Shown here: one piece after another, positions 39,522 to 52,900 of the stretch | Layout: each line of letters opens with the position of its first letter | Numbering within the stretch: position 1 is the first letter of the stretch | NCBI GenBank assembly: GCA_034190875.2 | Contig: CM067357.1 | Location: 20,839,144-20,903,143 of the forward strand | DNA: 64,000 nucleotides | Source of the DNA: Urechis unicinctus | Lineage: Eukaryota; Annelida; Polychaeta; Xenopneusta; Urechidae | Direction of reading: 5' to 3' | Notes under the pieces: generated by a model | Told to the model about the DNA's origin: nothing | Databases searched by the model: none | What the model saw: only the letters and a program-made list of their open reading frames with translations | Position numbers and translations under genes: made by a program

Positions 39522-41879
39522 GTACCATGACACGTTATGCACATAATCGAAGGCACTCAAATATTCGAGTACTCCTTTTATAATGTATGACTGATATTTT
39601 TATTCCAATAGGGTGACTCTAGTGGGAAACATATACGAATATTGAGTAAATCTCAAATGTAAGCTGCATTATAGCCATCTTGGAATGTGAATTCACTGAA
39701 CCCCTATAAGATGCAGCATGCTTTTGTGGAGTGCCATGATCTCATCTCAATGATTTCGCAGCGCACTTACCAACTAGGCAGTTCTACTTTAAAATTTACT
39801 TGGTACTAAAACGTACCATTTGGATGATAATATAAGAATACAGTGGGGCATATATGTCGTTACGGCCAATGTAATCTCACATTCTAGTCGTCAGTGATCT
39901 GATGATAAGTAATTGGAATGACATATCTAATGGAATTAGGAAATAAAAGGATTTACGTATGTATGCTAGTTGAGATTAAGATTAAATTAATCATCGGGTC
40001 AGTGTTAGGGCCGCAACACACGCAGAGGTTCTGTTAGCATGTGATAACTGAATGCCATTAGCTTTATGTATTGTGGAGTACGCGGGAGCACGTGAAGTGG
40101 ATTCAGAAAGCCAAAGCAGGGTGGATGTCGAACTTAATCGGCGAAGCTAAAGCTGTGAGCATATCAGAGCTTTACCTGACTCATTCTATTTATTTTTGTC
40201 AGTCGTTATTGCAAAAGGATGCGCGTAGAAAGGGCAGCATGCAGTGGTGTGTGGGACAATAATGGAGAATACGATCCTGTTAGATCTAGGTGTTGTCACG
40301 GCACCATGAAGTGTAGCTTCAATTCTGCTTTGGCCAAAGTAACGGTGAGCTTTGGGTTAAAACATAGTTCTGCAGCTTTAATCAGGGTATTCTCCGTGCC
40401 AGCACAATTCTGAAATTCTGGCAACGCTCAAACATCCATCATTTGCATTTTCAGTCATATTGTGACTATTAGATATTATCTCTGTTCAGCATTCGCTTAA
40501 ATAGTGAAAATCCGGATTCGATGATTGAACGCTGAAACGGATAGAAAGATCACATATGTATCATGCTAATGAATGAATATATCTGGTTGAGTAATATCTG
40601 ACCATTTCAAATTTTAATTTAATCCAGCTTGCTTGCAATTGGGACATGGACTCCCAGTCTAATTTTGGAAATCGACATTCTTAAATTCCCAGCCTTCGTT
40701 GTCAAATACGCAGAAGCAAAAAAGGATATCGTCTGCTATCAATTTTACAAATGATGTAATAAAAGGCATTTGAGCGATTCCTAAAGAAAAATGCAAGACA
40801 AGGTAAGATTATTTACATCTCAGGTTTGATGATGCCATATTGAGTTCTGTGGAGTGTATCAAGTTGTCCTGGCTGCTTGTAATGGCTGGGGTGGCTAACT
40901 GTCAAACGCGTACCAGGACCGGTATGGTTGGCTTCGATTTGATTACCATGGTGACTCCAATCATCCTATCAAAGCAAAAGGTCACACAATAGCATGTTGG
41001 TTACCGTAGTAATTGTCACCGTAATTAAAGCAACTCCGATCATTGCAGTACAAATAAACGATGCTCAAGTAGTTTTTAAGAATATAACTAATGCATTTTT
41101 TTCGTTCGAATTATGTGCAATCGCATAGGCTTCTCAGACAACAAAGGCTTTTTTCCTTCTTTATGTACATTGCTTATTTATTAAGCTTTTGGTCAGGTGA
41201 GAAAAGGTGGAGTTATTTTGCGTAAACATTAATAAACGTCATAAACAATCGTGCAAAACCAACAACTTGAATATGAATCAGTACTTGTTTTCTAATGCTT
41301 CTTGGTTTGATAAGAATTATCATAGAATAAAATTCTAACGAATTTATAGATAGTTCATTGTCCGTGTCTCAGATGTGTAATGTTAAGCTATATCATAATA
41401 ACTTGCGCTGCGCTGCTTGCCCTGGTTGCTGAATAGAACCCGGCGCGTCTACCATTAGAGCCCGAAAACCCAGTTCTATATAAAAACACATTCCAACATT
41501 TTCTGTCGTCTGCTTTGATGAGATCATGGGTCAAGAACTTTAGTTGACGCAGTAGTAGAGGAAGTAGAATTTATTCCCTTACAGCAACGACAATTTATTG
41601 ATATTAATTGGACAAAAAAACATACAAAATAAATCTAGTGCTGTGGATGTAGAGCTTCAATACCTGGAAGTATCATATACCTGGTTGCGGATACTGTTTA
41701 GTCTTTAGCATCGGTGTCTGAACTCACAGCAGGTCAATCATTAAGACACAAGCGCTCTATAATAGCCTATTGTAGTCGTAAACTGTAAAGAGATCACTCA
41801 ATACACATTTGGCTGGACAGTGCTCGCCTATTCTAAACATCTTACGGTGAACTCTAATTACTTAGACACCTCATATATA
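39522..41879 (+). other. rest of the insert in copy B
   Basis: Mostly unassigned. Overlapping plus-strand frames at 40071-40262 and 40219-40413 look faintly coding but match nothing I know. Around 41690-41760 (TCACAGCA..., CAAT.A.TAAGACACA) the sequence resembles copy C 55190-55260, again hinting at rearranged pieces of the repeat unit. Confidence 0.4.
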
Positions 41880-42950
41880 CTGCAGTGTAATACGACTCCA
41901 TGCATGGCCATTCTGAGTCCTTAGAGATTCAAAACACACTACATAACAAAGTAAGACAGTTAATGCATGCTTGTTGAGACCTTCTGGAGTGCATTGTGAT
42001 GTCCGGATCGACAACAATTTTTGTAGTGGCTAACTCTCAGAGCAACACCTGAACAATGTTCACCACGCATGTCGGCGACTTCAGTTTACCCGAGCATGCC
42101 TTTTCTAAATGACGTAAAATACCGCATGAAATTCGATTATTATAATGATTGCATGACGGTGTGGATGAAATTGATGTGCTGTATGAAATCATGGCATGTC
42201 CCATATGAGATTATTTAATGATTTACGAAAGACCGACGAGCTTCTTGTTGAGTGTCTGTCTTCATTTGCATATGCAAATCAGTATGGTTCGTTCGTTTCA
42301 AAATGATGTGGTATGCCCTTGATGGAATTTTTGAGGGCACTCAGGTCGCATCACTGCATATATAAACACCACCTGGGTAAAGCAGGAATCTATACATCTT
42401 GCAAATGAGTAGACAGTACTTCATTCGTGAAAAGTATGAAATAAACCTCTTGGGTTTTATAAAATCTTTGACAATCAAGCGACATTTCCGCAATTAACAA
42501 TGAGGATCGCTGTGGACGACTCCCCGTTAAGGACGAGAGTATTACCACCATGCCACTGGTTCATAGCAGTCCGTACCATCAGCATGAAATAATCACTCTA
42601 ACTCTGAATTATGGCAAAGCTAGAGTTAAAATGGGTACATTACACAGAGCCAATTGTCGAAAATTAGCGAAAACCAACTAAAGATCGCAATGTATAGATG
42701 CAAAAGCGAGTAGGCGACCCCTTACAGGAAATGAGTTTCAGACTGCATATTTTAGGCAGCCGTCTGGTCATATATCGACTTACAATGAGCTTAGCTGCCA
42801 CCAGGATATCAGTTTTAACGGAATGTAGAAATGACCACGCTTTTCATCATCCACATTGACTTTGTACTAACAGAAATGAAGACGCAGCATAAAATGACAA
42901 TCAGTTTGTATCGATGATAAGGATAACAAAATAGATTCAAAAGATTTCGT
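41880..42950 (+). repeat. giant repeat copy B, resumed right-hand block
   Basis: This aligns with copy C about 61610-62550 and overlaps the point where the match broke at 33640 (AATACGACTCCAT again near 41890). Landmarks are CACCACGCAT near 42061, TTCATTTGCATATGCAAATCAG at 42261-42282, TATGAAAT.AT.... near 42580 and the AGAAATGAAGACGC region near 42880. Similarity fades by 42950. Confidence 0.75.
42261..42282. promoter_or_regulatory. conserved octamer palindrome with downstream TATA-like box
   Basis: ATTTGCATATGCAAAT (42264-42279) is a perfect 16-bp palindrome made of two overlapping POU/octamer motifs. Copy C keeps it with identical flanks (61871-61892), although the surrounding blocks differ at about a fifth of positions. 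A TATATAAA lies about 80 bp downstream at 42359; in C a TATATAT lies about 95 bp downstream at 61985. Promoter function is inferred from motif pairing only. Confidence 0.35.
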
Positions 42951-43380
42951 CGCTCAGCAACCAAATATATTTGAACATTATTTGAACATTGTCTTTTACT
43001 CCAATTATCCTAAAAAGTGTTGGTGTTTTAAAAAAGTCTGTACTGAGAACATTGTATGAACCCTCGTTGTTATGCACTTGTCGATACTGATGTGTTTGTG
43101 AAACTTGATGGTTCTCTTTTAAATGCGGATAACGTCACAATTGAAAGCATGACGTGCTGTCGCTGTTCCGCTCAGACACAACATAGCATGTTTCCCAAAT
43201 TATTGTTGCCGTTGGTGACTCTGGTGGTCCAATTATCAAAATAAACGTGCTCGTTTCAATAGTTACATACCATAATGACCCGACTTAAACAACGCACGCA
43301 GTGATGTATGCGAGTTGCGAGTAAACTCTGACGGAATCCGCTGCACTTTGCCAGATTTTCTACAATCATTTACACCGTAT
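42951..43380. other. unassigned DNA right of copy B
   Basis: No feature supported apart from a 13-bp direct repeat, ATTTGAACATT twice, near 42967-42990. Confidence 0.4.
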
Positions 43381-43466
43381 ATCTATATATATATATATCA
43401 TATGCATATATATATATATATCCTATATATATATATATCATATAGCCCGCAGCCGATATATATATT

Positions 43467-43515
<49 letters not shown>

Positions 43516-43571
43516 TATATATATATATATATATGGGTGTATATATATATATATATATTGATATATATATG
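43380..43571. repeat. interrupted AT-rich dyad tract
   Basis: Blocks of TA repeats are separated by short islands (CATATGCA, CCTATA, CATATAGCCCGCAGCCGATA, GGGTGT). Being almost entirely alternating purine-pyrimidine TA, it could extrude as cruciforms. The Tyr-Ile frame across it is an artefact. Confidence 0.9.
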
Positions 43572-44235
43572 ATTGTTTTGACAGCTTATGCTTCGTGTTT
43601 ATGCTATGTGATATTTTGCCCGGCTTATATTTCCTGAGTTCTCTAGGCCTGGCTTATGTTTTTTTTGTGAGCTTCTGTTTCATGTTAGAGATTTTGGTCT
43701 CGATGTTTTGTGTGAGCTTATGAATCTCGTTGTCCCTTTTTTGGCCTTGCCGTTATTTTTGCGTGAAATTATGCTTCACTAGGAGACTTTGGACTCAATA
43801 CTATTTTGCAGAAGCTGAATTAAGGCATCATTTAGCCATTTTTTGATGGCATTCCCTTGTCCTTTAAGTGGTGTGGAATTACCAAGTGTTTAGTATGACA
43901 ATGTATAGAATCGCATTAAAACGCTACTAAGTATCAATTAAGTGTTTCACAGAAATATTTGCCGCACCGTGACAACGGGAGTATGATCAGACGGGTGTAA
44001 GTGAACCAAACAGGGATGGCAAAGGAATAAGAGCACATAGAAGTAGGGTAAATTATACTTCACACAATCTACATGGTATATGTATATAGCAGCATGAAGA
44101 TTCTTATTCTATCTCTCTCTGCTTACATTATAATTATTTCAGCGTCCATCAAGGTTGATAGAGAACCTGAATTGTCATGTGTCATTCTTACATTAGCCGC
44201 AGTGAATGGGACAAATACATTTTTTATTATAAAAC
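43572..44235. other. unassigned DNA
   Basis: A T-rich stretch covers 43572-43800 with repeated GAGCTT/GGCTTATG words (43577, 43621, 43647 and 43714), possibly a worn short tandem repeat of about 25-70 bp spacing. A pyrimidine run ending in ATTTCAG lies at 44137-44143. No gene is supported. Confidence 0.35.
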
Positions 44236-44394
44236 TTATGTGTTAAGGACTGCAAGTCGAACGCACTCGATTGACCGACGAGTGTTTATCTTCGCTAAGA
44301 GCGCTAGCTCACGCCTCATCCCGAGAACAACTGTGCGACGACGCCTCTTGTTAAGCGCCAAACGTTGCTCTGTCATAGCGTCCCTTACAACCAT
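44236..44394 (-). CDS. short basic reading frame, 52 codons, unknown
   Basis: On the minus strand an ATG at 44394 opens a frame of 52 codons ending at TAA (44236-44238). It reads MVVRDAMTEQRLALNKRRRR and continues with TVVLGMRRELALLAKINTRR. It is rich in Arg and Leu, predicted helical, and lies in the most GC-rich few hundred bases of this area. The in-frame codon just upstream is a stop, so it is not a longer exon unless spliced. No family is recognised, and chance is a real alternative. Confidence 0.25.
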   Translation of the reverse strand: MVVRDAMTEQRLALNKRRRRTVVLGMRRELALLAKINTRRSIECVRLAVLNT

Positions 44395-44402
44395 GTGAAA
44401 CT

Positions 44403-44444
44403 ATCTGATTGATTTGAGGCCATGGAAGCCTCGACCAGTCAGAT
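44403..44444. ncRNA. 42-nt hairpin
   Basis: Arms 44403-44420 (ATCTGATTGATTTGAGGC) and 44428-44444 (GCCTCGACCAGTCAGAT) pair almost fully around a 7-nt loop CATGGAA, with one bulge and a G-U pair. It lies 9 bp upstream of the basic minus-strand frame. It could be a structured RNA, a protein-binding dyad or the relic of a small inverted-repeat element; nothing decides among these. Confidence 0.4.
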
Positions 44445-45059
44445 GTCTCCGAGACGACGAATCAACTCTCATACAGTTTTATTGATTTCATGATATCGTT
44501 GCCTCATGACGGTGTGTATTTCATGTAATTTTATAATACCCACACAGCTTAACGAAGCTGTATACGCGATGCGCGAGATCTTCACATGTCCCTGGCAAGC
44601 CAACAAATGTTAAAGTCTGCCCCTGCCAGTTCCCTCGCGCTAGAAGGTTGCTGACAATGTAATTTCACCTTCTACTGCACTGACATTAAAGATCGAGAAT
44701 AGCAAACGACACGGGCACTGTACTGTGAAAAGCGAACTGTTTATAATAGTCTACCTAGCAATTAATCAAGTTGATATTAATTTCATATTGTAGTTATTAT
44801 TTGTGCTGTCCGACATGTTTTGGCATCGGAAAAGCTTTGCCAAACGACCCTTTCTCCACTATCATCAATCGCAGTGATGTCAGCCCAGTAATTCTATGTG
44901 CTCTTGTTTACATCGCGGCAGCGCAACCTAATGATTGCAGTGTATTTTGGTGAAGCGATTACCACAGAGCCCGTTTAGCGAAGCTACAGACTTTGATTGT
45001 ACTTCAAAAGTGACCTTTGAGATAATTACTAGAATAATTATGAATGGTGCATTCGCGAC
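44445..45059. other. unassigned DNA left of copy C
   Basis: No gene is recognised. Small hairpins are visible near 44546-44561 (CAGCTTAACGAAGCTG) and 44642-44673 (AGAAGGT...ACCTTCT). The plus-strand frame of 94 codons at 44935-45219 runs into copy C and is not conserved in copy A. Confidence 0.4.
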
Positions 45060-48000
45060 ACCTTTACACAAAACGTTCGTAAATCAATTTAATTTACGCC
45101 TAGAAACACAATGGATTTTACTTTCCACATGTCAATTATTTCTCATTCAAACTGGAATCCTGCATTTTGCAAATGTCAACATATTTTCTTCGAAGAAACA
45201 TCGTCGTGATAAGCGTTAATGTAAAACCTAAGTAATTTATCCGGATCATGAACCATAATAAACTATATGTTATGCTTTGGATAACTTGTTGAATATAATG
45301 ATTGACTAAAAGATTTGTATGTTATATGTTGGAATTTATCTCATTAACTGCAACTAATCAAGAATGCGGTAGCAAACTGAAAGCACGAACGCAGCTTTAA
45401 ATAACAGATAAAACCGATAAATTATGTTTTGTGTTTGCGCTCAATAATGCCATGGTACTACCCATTGATAATAGGGATGTAATCCGATGAGTAACAAATA
45501 AGACGCACAATATTGCAATATTTCTCACATCGTTCACTTTTATTGCTCTTCCACTAACTGACATCATGGTAACTTCATTTGCTGTCTGAGAATACTGGGA
45601 TTTATCAATTACGTTACATCAGGCCCAGTGTCTGGGAAAAAATATACCTGCTCTAACGATGCTCCGTATAAAGGCCGGCCAGTGTGTTTATATCATTTAC
45701 CAATTATACAAGGGCAATGATCACACGCTACAAGGGCAATGATCACACGCTAACAGGTGCATATTACTTAATCTATCACATCCGGTAATATCTACTATTT
45801 CATTAAAGCTTTACGAAATGCCTATTTGCTATCGTTTGCTCAAACAAATTATGGATTACGAGTAAAGGATGAGACCAGTTAATCATTATATTACCATTTC
45901 ACATAGCGTCTGCTTGAATCAAACGTTGTGCACATCAAGCACATCAGGTATGGCATGGAATAATAAAATGTTAAAGCTATGGGGGCATAAATAACAAAAA
46001 CCGCGCAACCATTTATAACAAACGGCTATGCACAAATGTAACATTCGAGATTTTGAAGGTTGTGTCCCCGCTAATAAAATTTCCGTTTCCGTATGCCTAG
46101 TTCAACAATCAGTTTTGATCAGTTGTCATGCAATTGTAAAGATAATGTTATATGAATCTAATGTATAGACATGTCATTTGCATCAAAGAAACGTTAGGTA
46201 CTAACGACCTCATCAAACGCTGTATTCACCATACAACGAGACACACGTCGTCAGGATTACGTCAGGCCCGTATATAATGATGATTCATGAGACACACCAA
46301 TGCAGCATCGCAAGGCGCGAAGTAAATATATTAGTGTAAGAACCGAATTATATTGGCAAATGCCCTGCGTGTATTTGGTATTTTTGTGTTGAAAGCTTAA
46401 GTAGTTTGACATAAGACAAACCATCACATGCTAAAGATGTGCCAATGAAAATAACAAGGCAAGCGAATAGTTGAGTGGCTCTATAATCGACAATCTCTTT
46501 TATGAGTAACTTACATTGAGTGATTGAGTGTGATTTCAATACCCTCTTAAAGATGGGGAGTGTATTCAAGCATCACAATTATTCCCATCCATTATTGTCG
46601 CGATAACATCTCACAAAAAAAAGAGACATTTATCCATAATACTTCATATCATTTCATGCAGCAGATTGATTTTGCTAAGTATCGGAAATCAAGCATTGTA
46701 ATTGTTAAATCAGTCATGCTCAATGCTTGTGATTTGAAATGAGCGGATTACTGGGAATCAGTGTGCAACAAAGACATGATTGATTGCAGCCGATACGTGA
46801 CTTATGGGTTTATAAGTATCATGCTAATGACCAAGTTTCATCAGTCATGTATTTTTGTATGCGGTGATGGCGGGCAGTTTGCCAGTAGATAATGTAATAT
46901 AAAAGAATTTTAATTTTTCGTCAGCGTTTTTTGGGGAATAAATATGGAAATAATGCAAAGTTCCAGGTCAAGTGTTGTTTTCGGATAGCGTAGAATCAGT
47001 AACGCTTGAAGATTTCTTTTTCATTTGTAAAGATAATCATTCACATGTTAGAAGTGTTAATTTGTGTTGGCAGCTCGTCCTCGGCAGGCAAAAGTGCCAC
47101 CAAAACAAGTGAATAAGATTTACAAAAACAATCGGTACTGAAGGTTCATAATAAATCTATGGATATAATATTCAACCCCTCACATGCAATGCATCATCAG
47201 CAAAGGCAAGAATCTATGGTGGTTCCAAATTATGATAAAAATATTTCCTAGAGGATTAATCATTTACAAGGTTTGCAGCTAAATATCCCTTTTCCATCAA
47301 AAGCCAGTAAAACATGTACCTGTCAGCCTGGCTCGTAAATGGTGAACTTTCTTTGATAAACATCATATGATATGATGGATGAGGCGCACGCTGAATGACG
47401 AATTCTGTAGCGACTGAGCTTTAATTGAAGATTACTCTTGGGCCTCTTGGTTCTTATCGCTTTTTATTACTGTAAAAGATTTCCTAAACGTACCCCGATT
47501 TGTTAGATGTCGGAACTATCATGTATTGGAAATAGTACCATTGACCATAAATGTTCACCAAAATGTGCATTCCAATCTACACCAAACAACATTAACAAAG
47601 AAATTCATTAAGAAGACCAATCGAGGCAGCATAAAATCCCCTTCAATCATTTGTAGATGACTGTCATAGTTTTATGCTGTCATTAAAAACGGTATCAATC
47701 CGTGTGAGTTGATTGGGCAGGCATGTGTGAACAATAATAGGCAAGCAATCATGATATGACCAATCATGACAGATTATGGCAGATAATAGGTTGCATTATG
47801 CAACTTCCCTCATCGTAAGCATTATTGCTTTTCCCCTTCAGACAATCGTGATACTTATATACAACCTTGTTATGACACACTGATTATTACTCAGTTGGTT
47901 CTTGAAAATTATGGGTTGCATACCCCTTATAACGATGGCTTTGTCCGTATTAACGTTGATGAAATGTGAATGGCCAGAACCAGTTGATGAACAATTAAAA

Positions 48001-49950
48001 ATACAACTATATTGATATGCATCATGATGCGTAAGGAAATGTTTTCTAGTATTTGACGACGGAAACCATTATTAAAGCTATTCACACAAAGCCATGGCCA
48101 TAAGTTAAGGCGCGGCGTACAAAAGCGAATTGGAGCTATACCCTTCATATATTTCCAAGTTCCTGTGAGAGTAAGTCACTGTTGCCATTGGTAACGACCT
48201 GTAAAACATTATGCATCTCAAAGGGGAATAAAGTGTTGTAAAACCTGAGTTCTTAATGGTCTTGTCCTGTCTTTTAGTTGGCTTTGAATTACCAAGTACG
48301 AGGAATGTAGTCGTTGCTGATCATTATGGATGAAATGTCTCATGAAATATATGTGACGTACCAAGACACAGCAGTAGTGTGGTGAGACGAGTTTCCCTGA
48401 AACATGCAAGAATATCAAGAGCGCACCGAATGATGTTCAAAGTGGGCGATTACGTTACGGCACAATATATGCAGTTCTTACTATACATAAGTTAAAAGCT
48501 AAGCAAGCTATCGTTCAGCGTTTATGTCTTCTAATTTATGGTAGAGCTGTGAGTTTAGCTGCCAAATACCCGATCAGGTAAGTTATTATATCCTTTGTCC
48601 TCATTGTCATGACACAGCCGCCCGTAAGTCGCACAACGACATAAAACGCACCTTAACACGTTGAACAGTTGTGCGGAGTCGCTGCTAAAACCTAATGAAA
48701 CCTCCTCTTAAAAAGAGTCCCACATATTTAGTTTCAGAAACAAGATTTGCCTCATGGTTACTTTGCACCCTGAAGAGATAGTAACACTGTTTGATTATTA
48801 AAACGACAACGATGCGTAAGAACTAAACACATAATACCATTAAGACAATTGAAATGTCCCTGTAATTGCCAACTGCTTGAAACTAAAGAAGCCACAGAAA
48901 ATATCTACTCACGGCTTTTGAATGAGTCAAAGACACATCGTTACCGCTGTTAACTAAATTCAGGCAGTCAATTTCCACTGTCAATGCGTCGCACCATGAC
49001 TCATGCTAAATGTACGCAAGTGACTCTATTGGTATATATAATATATTTTATCCAACTATTTGACAAATCGCATAATATGCAGTTGTTTCAGGTCAGTAGA
49101 ATTTGCGAGCTGCCTACTGCCAACATACTGTGACCAATCTTTCGACGTCCATTTTATGTTCAATTATCCATAGAATGAATTCAGTCTGTTCAGTCACAAT
49201 TAATTCCGTCTGTGGGATAAACCAATGGAGAGTTATATATAAATTCGGAGAGGGCTGGCGAGACAATGGCAACGTCCATATATACTAATATTAGGCGTTA
49301 ACATCGCCAGGATGCCCAGTGTTTGGCCGAATGCATCTTGGATTGTCCTTGTTTCTCTTTCATTTCTCTCCCAGGTCATGAAATCAAATTTACGTCGCTG
49401 TTTCAGCCATAAACATTCACATTGTGACATGTAGGCCAACAGCATGATGTCAACCGTTGACTTTAAGTGGTGATGCAGCCCACAAACATACGTCTGGCTT
49501 TATTTTGAGTACAGCTCTGATTCCCGGAAACGTGACGTTTTCTAACTGTTTATAGTTTCGGCTGTTATCCCATAACGCTTATTGACTTGTCGCAACTATT
49601 CTTCCCCTTTTATCCGTGTCTGGGCTCTCATTCACATGCGTGACACACTGAGGACTGTCTCATGGATAAATGGTATCTGGGTTGACATTCGTATTTGCAG
49701 CGTAAGTGGGTAGCAGCCGGCTCGTGTCGTCAATGGCACTTAAGGTGCACTGTCCATGCATCACAATAATTTGCAATGTTTCCTAAGCAACTTTAATAGC
49801 TAATGCATTAAGAAGCATGATGACACTGCTCTGTTGCTTCCTATGATCTGATGATTGAAGCCACTGTGATAACAGAAACGACTCCCGTTGACCAGCATAA
49901 AATTACGGAATTAGCATATAAGCATTATTAAAGTTGTTGTGTTATGTATG
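45060..49950 (+). repeat. giant repeat copy C, left block
   Basis: This aligns with copy A 1920-4930 and copy B 19560-24060, and is the most complete version of this part. It keeps both the left-end block shared with A and the stretch at 45640-46100 shared with B, proving these are adjacent parts of one unit. A few short frames occur, none conserved. Confidence 0.85.
45708..45751 (+). repeat. perfect 22-bp tandem duplication
   Basis: ACAAGGGCAATGATCACACG plus CT is repeated exactly at 45708-45729 and 45730-45751. Copy B has no such duplication at the equivalent place, so it arose recently in copy C. Confidence 0.97.
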
Positions 49951-52900
49951 CGTAGAATAGTGCCCAATTATATTAGTAGACTTAGTTGATTAGAAAAGGC
50001 ATAGTCTAAAATTCTCAGAAACTGAGTATCCATGTTTGTTGTCTAATCATCGAACACATGGTCATTAAATGAAATACGGAAATTGTCCGGCAGACTCCAG
50101 CCAGGACCCATACAATACCACTTGGCGGGAGCATCTCACGGCAGAGATCTAATCAACTATATGCGTAGTATAATTCCTTATGTAATTTGTCAGGCTTTGC
50201 TGCCTTATATTCGATCAAACATAGACACCCTGTGTGTCTAAAAGCCGAACAGCTATCTAATGATTTACACAGACCGGACCAGTATAGCCTCAGATTTTCG
50301 TTTTCTATCTCATGGGAACACAACGTGGACTATGCAATTGTGTAATGCAATCACCCTATACTAAATACGGTTTGCTGACAGCAATTATAATTTGATGTCT
50401 ATTTACAGCTAAATGTCTTGCCTTGCAGCTAAATATGCTCACATGGACAAATCGAAAGTTATGACACTTACGTCCTGATGATGAGGTCTTTACACGTTTG
50501 AGATGTCTATAGTGTATGCAATTACTTTGTTAATATATTTGATTTATTATTTTCCCAATTTAGGCCACAAACACGATGCTTACAAGTTAGTGAGATAGAG
50601 GCAATGGTTGGAAATTAAAGAAAACTTCCAGAATGTGCAATCTTTTTATTATGTGCGTTCCAGCTGTGCCACGACTCATGGAGATTCTTTAGATATATCA
50701 GGAGGTGAAGGTGGGTTTATCGCGATCAATAAACGTATTTACATACCAGAGGAGGTGATCATTTACTAATAACGTGGATATGACGCTGGCTGTAACCCTG
50801 CTTTTTGGAGTCATGGAGCATTCACCAGACATCGCATACACTTTGGCATCCAGGCTTATTACTACAACAGAACACAGAGAGAAAATGATTTTGATAAAGT
50901 TTTTGGCTTTACTCTTTACAAGGTTAAGCCCTCTCATCAATAATTTTCATTACATTGCTGTTTCGAACATTCAATTGTATGGCCTTTCTCCCTTTACCCT
51001 TAATGTTTGGAACCATTCATATTTTGCAGCCTGCAAAATATTAACGCCTGGGCCAAAGACATATTCCAGGATGTTGATCGAACGGTTCGTATAGATGAAG
51101 GTTATTAAATAATGGAATTGGCGGGGCAACAATGTATATCTATTGCAAGGATGCGTTAGATATTAATTGGATAGCATAAACATAATTACAGGTTATATAC
51201 AACGCACAGTTTACGACATCATCACTGGGAACCATTCATGCGTCACATATGGATCGCCAAAGTTCGCTGAATAGTACTGTATAGCTAGGTTATCTAATAA
51301 CTAATTGAGTGGGGCAAAAATGTATATCTATTGTGTGTTTGTTAATTAATATATAGTATATATGTATATATAGAATTACAGGTTATATAAAACTCACAGT
51401 TAACGACATGATCAATCCAGGTCTGGGAACCATACATTCGTCACACATGGATTGCTTTTGTAGGGCTTTACATTAAGAATCCACCAAGCCTAATGCGTAT
51501 TAAGGTACCCAGTACTCTACCTTTAAGTGATTTTGCACCATGGGGGTCATATCTCCAAACTGGCTAACCGCATGGAGACAGACAGTCCAACGGGGGCGCA
51601 ATATGTCTAGACATTAAATTGTCTCCCAAATGATAGCAGCATGTGTTGCCGTTATATCCTCTGTAAAGGGGTAAAGTAGACGACAATCAACATGATGTCT
51701 GCTTGAGTCATTAAAACATCATTTGACTGCATACAGTGTGTACAGTCTTTACTAGAGGCAATGCATGGAATTCCAATGCACTTCGTCTCATTGCTCTATG
51801 TGCATACGTTTCCATTTGGCAGATTTTAGGAACAAAGTTATGATAATAGAATGCAGGTAAGACTTCACGAATCAAGCACGATCCATCACACTGAAGTAGA
51901 GCATCCACCAAATTTGCCATTCAATCAATCTGGATTGGTGCGTATAGGTTGCCCTGTATAAGAATGCACGCAATACAAAAACAAATTTAACTCCAGCGAT
52001 ATGTATATTTCGATACATAAATCAAGCACAACATTCACTATATAACTGATGAAAAGGATTGTATTACACGAGAAGCAGGGCAAAAGCAATCGTCGTATAA
52101 AATTCACGAATATTTTTCATCGCGAAGCTGATTTGAGGTTATTTTTTACGCGGCAAAAGGGCTCTTTTGTAATTACTTGGTGTCACACTAAAGGGCGTGA
52201 TCTGAAGAAACAATTAACGGCTTCACAGGAAATTGTTCGCTTGCTCGTACCATTTATTCACCTAATATACTTTCATCTTATTAAAGCAGCTGCCATTATT
52301 TAATTCACAGCTAAAGGCGTATTAAGTACAACGGCGTGTATGCCATGCCATGATTGTAAGGCAAACTTTCTGATATAGCCATTAGATATGTGATGAATAT
52401 TTTATTGTGATTAAAGCTTTTTGTTAGGCCAATGTGCCTTAGTATGGCCGCAATGATGTTTTCTAGAAAGTCTTAACGAACGCATCCTCAGTTGTGCTTA
52501 AACTAAAGGGTGACTGCTATATGGATCAATGGCATTTTTGATTTACATTACCATTACGTACCATCTTGATGTATCGTCATCGGTCAAGACTCGGGTGCTG
52601 TTTTATGTTAGAATTTTGGCTCTAATCTTTTTTTTTTATCTTTGTTGACAATTATGTATTTATGAATATTAAAAGCGGGCTTTTTAACATCACATAAACC
52701 CTTAAGTCTTTTGTTTTCACTGTTGAGGGAATAGTCTGCAGAGCAAAACACTTAATTCAGTAAGAATCACGAAAATCAAAACAACACCACACGTTCCTCC
52801 CCTCGGGGCCATTTTCACATTAACAATTCAATATACACCTATGACCCCCAGGTTTTGATTGCTCTTTTGTGAATGGCCTATCATGGTATGTCACATTTAA

